Source: Vishniacozyma victoriae (Eukaryota; Basidiomycota; Tremellomycetes; Tremellales; Bulleribasidiaceae). From it: a stretch of 64,000 bases of DNA. Of this stretch, positions 59,103-64,000 are shown in pieces. Position 1 is the stretch's first letter; the number at the start of each line of letters is the position of its first letter. Location: assembly GCA_017654735.1 (NCBI GenBank), contig JADPYG010000089.1, positions 630,001 to 694,000 of the forward strand, written 5' to 3'. The translations under genes and the position numbers were made by a program. Below the pieces are notes generated by a model, which saw only the letters and a program-made list of their open reading frames with translations, made no database searches and was not told where the DNA came from.

Positions 59103-59744
59103 TTCATGTTCGGGCCACGAGCGATACGAGGCGTAGCATCCTCTCGATCCTTAGTGATGACCCTCCCTTTCCTTCGACTATGTAGCTTTGCCCACTCGCG
59201 AAAGCTGTCGCAGGACTCAAGTCCGACTCCTTGTCCCTTTTATGGTCTACACGACGAACCAAAGTCGTCACCGAGCTGTACCTAGATAAGTAGACTCCTC
59301 CGCCCCTCCGTGGCAGATCTGAAAGTCACTCGATGTCGATATGAGAAGCTTTCTTCTTGAGTCCAGCGAGGAAAGTCGTCAGGATCCCTAAAAAGACGAT
59401 CGTTTCGAGATGAAAACGATCCTCGAATCCATCTACGGCTCAGCATAAGCAGCGATCGGGAAGAGGGAGTAGAGCCCGGGTACTGGCTATCTCGGGGTAC
59501 TAATACTTTGAGTTGGAGCGCAGCGTGATTGTGGTCTGAATTGACTGAATCACGCGAATATTCAAGGTGTTACGTTGGCGAGTCATAGGGGACGACAGGG
59601 AGTAGAGGTGACGAGAGATCATCTGACTTCTTGATTCGTGTCAGGTTCGGCCGTCAGGTAGTCAATTTAGGCTCAGAGATTGGACATCTGACCTACCTGC
59701 GGGGCGATATGGAGAGGTATCTCTGGGTAGAGTTGGGAAGTCAT
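59103..59744 (-). CDS. Possible unrecognised small multi-exon gene with one membrane segment
   Basis: Tentative. A start at 59744 gives MTSQLYPEIPLHIAPQ up to a GTAGGT donor. After an intron of about 200 nt comes a frame reading FEDRFHLETIVFLGILTTFLAGLKKKASHIDIE, which looks like one transmembrane helix with a positive-inside end. A GTGACT donor and a TACAG acceptor allow it to continue as TLVRRVDHKRDKESDLSP. Another frame in the 3' part, ESCDSFREWAKLHSRRKG, ends at 59103. I could not settle the splicing, and no family is recognised. It would be a small membrane protein downstream of HIS6 on the same strand. A non-coding transcript is the main alternative. Confidence 0.3.
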
Positions 59745-59985
59745 GATCGTCGAAATCAGTCAGCGTGGTGTAGGTAGTATGTAAGGTTGAGCGACGACCG
59801 TGGAAAAACAGAGTGAACAAGTAAGCTGATAGATGGGGAAGGAAAAAAAAAGACGTGTTGCATGATTAATGGCACAACGTTACAAACAGCAGTGAAGCAA
59901 CGCCTTTTTGTTGTGCCTGATTGCTGCGTGCTGAGGTTCCTAGCGTCAACCAACGTTATTCAAAGGGATCAAAGGGAGTACTATT

Positions 59986-61134
59986 CTATTCGCTCGTGTC
60001 TCTGTGCTCAGCATTCAAAGTAACGAGCTCCTCAAACTTCACTCCGCTCCCACCAAAGATATCAAGGGCACTTCCAATCAGCTTTCGGTCTGAGTCCCAG
60101 AGAAAAGAAGCTTACGACCCAAAAGTCAGATCCACTTTACCACCCGATAAATCATCTACTAATCCCAAATCTGATATTTCTTCCCATCAGCTCATTCACG
60201 AACCTGCAAACAAAAGCTGACTGACCTCTTGCTCCTCCTGCGTATGTACATGGTAATGTTACCCATTCGCCCAACTTCTTGACTAATTCCTCATCTACGC
60301 CCTGACATAGACCCTCGACGTCTGCTGCGTGGATGAGGAGTTCGGAGCAGTATTTCTCGATGAGGGCTATGCTTTCTGTTTCATCAGCCTTCTGTCCTGG
60401 TTCTTGCATATGACTTGAAGCCGATGAAAGTATTGGATACGATTGAGAAAGGGAGCTGGACAATGATGGGGTGGGAAGGGAAGAGGACATACCTTGCGTG
60501 ACCCACATATCCGTCAACGTCTTCCACCCATTCATAGCTACCACCCACCCATCCTCTCTCCTCCTACAACTAATATCAACAATCAATTTCTCCTTCCCCA
60601 CTTTCTTCTCCAATCCATCCAGGCGGTCCAAAGCGAATTTCCCATCAGGAAACAAATAACTCGTGACAATAACCTTTCCATCAGCTCTCCTTTCTCCCAA
60701 AATTGTTGGGAGGGCACACCTGGCTCGCTCCTGCGTTTAACCATTCTTGAGCATTATCTAATGTAATTCCGCCTCCGACTTGTAATCCATTTGGCCAGGT
60801 TTTGCAAGCTTCTTTGGCAGCTTCATCGTTCTTTGGTCCGAGCTTTATGACGTGTCCCCCTGTGAGGTTGTTTCGTCGATACAATTCTGCATAGTACGAT
60901 GGTGGGTGTCTGCTATCAGCTCAAACTCATGAAGCGAGTGGAATGGTGGAGAAGAGAAGGGAGTACTTACTCTGAGACGAAATTTGTGCGTAGAGATGAA
61001 GAGGATGATTCGCCTGTTTTGAGGAGGTCTAGTGTCCCGCCTACGATCTGCTTGACTTTTCCTTCGTGTAGATCGATACAAGGCCTAAACTGGGATCTCC
61101 TGCGTGGTGCGCCTGTGGTGGTAGTGGTGGACAT
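59986..61134 (-). CDS. HIS6: HIS6, 1-(5-phosphoribosyl)-5-[(5-phosphoribosylamino)methylideneamino]imidazole-4-carboxamide isomerase
   Basis: The fourth-step isomerase of histidine synthesis, a cytosolic (beta-alpha)8 barrel. The start at 61134 ([15 protein letters not shown]) precedes [20 protein letters not shown], where the conserved Asp lies. Spliced exons read [39 protein letters not shown] and [21 protein letters not shown]. They continue [41 protein letters not shown] and [10 protein letters not shown]. The last exons give [18 protein letters not shown] and [15 protein letters not shown] and end EHRDTSE. Five introns; about 280 residues, a normal size. Confidence 0.93.
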
Positions 61135-61390
61135 GGTGTATAAAGGGCAAAAAGGAGATGCAGATGATAGATGGAGCAGTGAGAGAGACATTCGAAATGG
61201 AGGCACGTGATTCAATTTCACCTTTCTACAGTATAACATCCCATACTCTGCTTTTGTATGGAAGAGTAACTAGTAATGATGTATGCATGCGCCTGATTAT
61301 GTCACTGACTACAGCTTGCGCTGATGATTTTAAAAGAAGCTGTTATACATGGACCCCATCCCTTGCCCAAAGTCCATCCCCACCCCCAGC

Positions 61391-62667
61391 TCAGCGCCTC
61401 TTTTTCAACCCGCCATTCCCTACAACCCCCTTGACACCTGTACCCTCACTCTCACCCATCTGACTGGTATGAATCTCCGGGACATCCTCCAACGGACTAC
61501 CCTCATCCTCCTCGTCACTCCTACTATCCTCTGCTCCTAGACCCCTGAGCACCCTGACAGCAACCATGCAAGCCATGTAGAACCAGACTGTTGTCAAGCA
61601 TAGTAATAGGGATAGGGCGACTAGGAAGATGTGGATTGTTCGTGGAGAGTAGTATGAGCCTGCGTCTGGGTTCCAGCCTGCTGTGATCATGTGGTGATTA
61701 CGGTGTATGACTTGGATGACGAATACGAGTCCGAATTGGCGGGTAATCAGCCATGAGACGAGGAAGACGACGAATGTCGCGTCGCAAAGGGTCGTGAGGG
61801 ACAGGTAGCGGAACATCTTTGCCAACTGGGGATTAGTGTTATGGCCGTTTATAGTGGGAGGGACGTACGGGTAAAAGGATATCACAGAAATCCATAAACA
61901 CATGGACGACTGTTCCGATTCGAGTATAATTCATACAGTAGCTCGAGATGATGAGTGTGATGGACAAGATGTGATGGGCAAACATCTGCCAGTGATCCTT
62001 CCTTGGCTTTTCCGAGTGAATAACGTAGAGTTGGTGGAACCACCATCCGAGTTGAGCTAGGTAGTAGAATTTAGTCAAGGCGGGTAGGAGGGTGTGTGGG
62101 TATCCTGCACAGAGGGTTTCTGGTGAAAGGGGCTTTGGAGTTCTCATCAAGACGGTCTGGTTGTTTAGTAAATTGACAAAGGAGTCGGAAAGAATCACTG
62201 ACCATTCCTAATGTCCAGAATACAGTGCAGTAGAGGAACGACCATCCTTGCTCAGCGAACCTCAAGGCGGTATGTTCTCGTTGCCTAGCTTCCCTCTTTG
62301 TTTCTCCTATCGTCCCTTTCACCCCATTTCCGTTGCCGTTGCCATTGGATGTAGCCCTACCAAGAGCTCGTTTACGTTTCGCCCGTCCAGCACTCCTCAA
62401 CCACCAATTTGCAAATGGTTTCATCAACCCCCTCAACATCACCTCCCTCAATACCGTGAATGCAACAGCACAAAATCCAGCAAATAAGAAATCATTCGTT
62501 CCTTTGGTGAAAAGGATTTCGTTCGTATATCGTAAATGATTCAGTTTTGAAAGTTGTAAAGTCGCAGCGGGGCGGGTGACGGGGTAAGAGAGTGAGATGT
62601 ATGGGCGTAGTGAAGGTGGGATTAAGGATTCCATAGTGGAGCTTGAGGCGTTCGCCAGGAATGCCAT
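61391..62667 (-). CDS. LAG1: Ceramide synthase (sphingosine N-acyltransferase, TLC domain)
   Basis: An ER membrane enzyme that joins a fatty acyl-CoA to a sphingoid base. The start at 62667 gives MAFLANASSSTMESLIPPS. Membrane segments include FLFAGFCAVAFTVLREVML, FLYCTVFWTLGM and FYYLAQLGWWFHQLYVI. The Lag1p motif is plain: the catalytic His pair in FAHHILSITLIISSYCMNYTRIG, then VFMDFCDILLPLAKMFRYL. A final helix (IHIFLVALSLLLCLTTVWFY) leads to an acidic tail (DSRSDEEDEGSPLEDVPE), as in yeast Lag1/Lac1, and a basic end. A Gly/Asn repeat (SNGNGNGNGV) lies in the N-terminal loop. Two or three introns. Confidence 0.94.
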
Positions 62668-63107
62668 GGGTATGATTGAGTGTGGTGAAAGGAGTGTTTA
62701 TGAGAATTGCTGTATTGTTAGATGGGGCTGCGGTTGTGGGGCATTTGGCGGCTTACTGGGGTGAGCTTTGTGCTCTGCTCGATACTATTCTCGAAGGTAT
62801 ATAGTCTCTCTCCAGTCCCTCTCCTTTTATAGATCTATGCTCTCTATCCCTTCTAGCCTGTGTAAGAATGAAATGAGTATGGTATATAATGAACCAATTA
62901 ACCCTTTAGCGTCGCGTCTAAATCACTCGATTCTCATTCTAGTAGACTAGTAGACTATTATCGGAAAATTAGGATATTCATTATACAATCCCTCCATTTA
63001 AACATATACAGTAGTATCCTTCAACCATCATAGCACATTACTACACCCCCTTATCCCCCCTCTAATCATCCATCGACCAGGCAGGAAGACCACCTGGAAC
63101 CCTCAAG
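62668..63107. other. Divergent intergenic region between LAG1 and U2B''
   Basis: 440 bp, AT-rich from about 62860 to 63010, holding both promoters. No gene was seen. Confidence 0.5.
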
Positions 63108-64000
63108 ATGGCACTCCAAACCCCCTCATTAACACTCTACGTCTCAAACCTGGAAGGTAAAACGAAGAAGCCAGAATTAAAGGCATCTCTCTACTCACTC
63201 TTTACCCCATATGGACGAGTGTGAGTCTTACATCACGTATATGGAGGGGATAGTACTGATGATAGTGTCGATATAGTCGCAAAGAAGAACGGAGGAGGGA
63301 GGGAGCAGGCGTTTGTAGTATTTGAAGAGCAGACGGCTGCTACTGCTGCATTAAGGGGATTATCAGGTCAACTATTCTACAAGAAGGCCCTAGTACGTCT
63401 TTTATCATCTTACTTCATCTCAAACGAGGGATTGATCCTTCATCTCACAGAGGAAACCACTAACTAGTAGGCAATATCATATTCCAAGAAACCATCCAAC
63501 GCAACCCTCGCCCGAACCGACCCATCCCTCTCACGCGACGCCGCAGCGATCCAAGCTGCTAAACTAGTTGTCTCACGGGCTCAGGGAGAATACGAAGCTT
63601 TAGAGAAGGAGAAGGAAGATGCGGATGCTAGAGTCGCTCAGGGACAAAAGAGGGATTTGGATGGTGAAGGAGAAGAGAGGAGTGGGAAAAAGGCAAAGAC
63701 GGGTGGGGATGAGGATGAGGAGGAAATGGAGATGGATGAGGATGATGATGGTACGTTTTTCACCTCAGCACTAGCTGAGATGGATTATGAATATGAGCTG
63801 ATGGTAGACGCACCTGCAGCGGGAGGATCGAGCTCAAAATTGATCTGCACAAATCTACCCCCAGAGTGTACAGAAGAAATCATGGGAGCTCTATTTGCAC
63901 AGTACGTACCCTCTTCGTCACCTCGATTCAATGGACAAACTAACAAACAGGTACCCAGGATACACATCTGCAACACCACTAACGCCAGCGGGTACGAATC
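63108..64000 (+). CDS. MSL1: U2 snRNP B'' / U1A-type RRM protein, partial (runs off the right edge)
   Basis: A spliceosomal protein that binds U2 snRNA stem-loop IV. The start at 63108 gives MALQTPSLTLYVSNLEGKTKKPELKASLYSLF. The first RRM carries RNP-like blocks LYVSNLEG (RNP2) and REQAFVVFEE (RNP1) across an intron, joined through VVDIVAKKNGG. It continues ALRGLSGQLFYKKAL and AISYSKKPSNA, as in U1A/U2B''. A long Glu/Lys/Asp-rich linker (GGDEDEEEMEMDEDDD) leads to the start of the second RRM, SKLICTNLPPECTEEIMGALF. The window ends inside this RRM. At least four introns. Confidence 0.9.

Noticed and set aside
59366..59378. GAGGAAAGTC, resembling the conserved region I of RNase P RNA
   Set aside because: I could not find the partner conserved regions or a supporting stem set, and a 10-base match is expected by chance.
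1..64000. tRNA genes, CRISPR arrays, insertion sequences
   Set aside because: No TTCGANNCC-type T-arm with matching acceptor stem, no regularly spaced direct repeats, and no transposase or reverse transcriptase frame was seen.

Overview
The window is nuclear DNA of a basidiomycete yeast, most likely a tremellomycete (Cryptococcus/Kwoniella type). Nearly every gene is cut by several short introns of about 35-60 nt that begin GTAAGT/GTGAGT and carry a CTGAC/CTGAT branch-like box just before the AG. The housekeeping proteins (NDUFS1, RPC19, RPA49, TTI1, eIF3d, UTP17, LAG1) are all fungal-type. Genes are dense on both strands, with gaps usually of 100-600 bp. No tRNA, CRISPR array, insertion sequence or replication origin could be recognised.

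Region 1 (1-11.8 kb): the 5' part of the complex I 75-kDa subunit gene, then a probable carbohydrate-use cluster. The cluster holds an ACS-family MFS transporter, a divergent GH42 beta-galactosidase, a Zn2Cys6 regulator and a GH43 beta-xylosidase/arabinofuranosidase. Neither glycosidase has a signal peptide, so the logic looks like import of oligosaccharide followed by cleavage in the cytosol. The GH42 frame is broken by one base in a T run. A repeated AGTACTCCG-type element lies between the regulator and the GH43 gene.

Region 2 (11.8-17.2 kb): two low-complexity hypothetical proteins, RNA polymerase I/III subunit AC19, a MAPEG-like membrane protein and a FAR-17a/AIG1-like membrane protein.

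Region 3 (17.4-33.2 kb): the most unusual part. Seven paralogues (A-G) of an F-box-like family lie here, interrupted only by a GEN1-type Holliday junction resolvase and the Pol I subunit RPA49. An eighth paralogue (H) is at 42.3-43.6 kb, and two shorter relatives (I, J) are at 49.6-51.9 kb. The eight long members (A-H) share an N-terminal F-box-like helix, one intron right after a VSK-type motif, an LYKDC motif, an SVKHYCQ/GPLALP core, an LPPIVLGAxNRYMF block and a C-terminal WKGKVxLKN...CSACG motif. Two members (D and G) carry frame lesions, so birth and death of copies appears to be in progress.

Region 4 (33.4-42.2 kb): a second possible catabolic neighbourhood, with another ACS-family MFS transporter, an HpcH/HpaI aldolase, a RidA protein, a 2OG-Fe(II) oxygenase and a C2H2 plus fungal-specific-domain regulator.

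Region 5 (43.7-64 kb): mostly conserved genes: TTI1, coactosin, SRP receptor beta, UTP17/NAN1, eIF3d, dCMP deaminase, HIS6, ceramide synthase LAG1 and the start of U2B''. A possible unrecognised small gene lies at 59.1-59.7 kb. Exon joins were worked out by eye from splice signals and reading frame, so individual boundaries may be off by a few bases.
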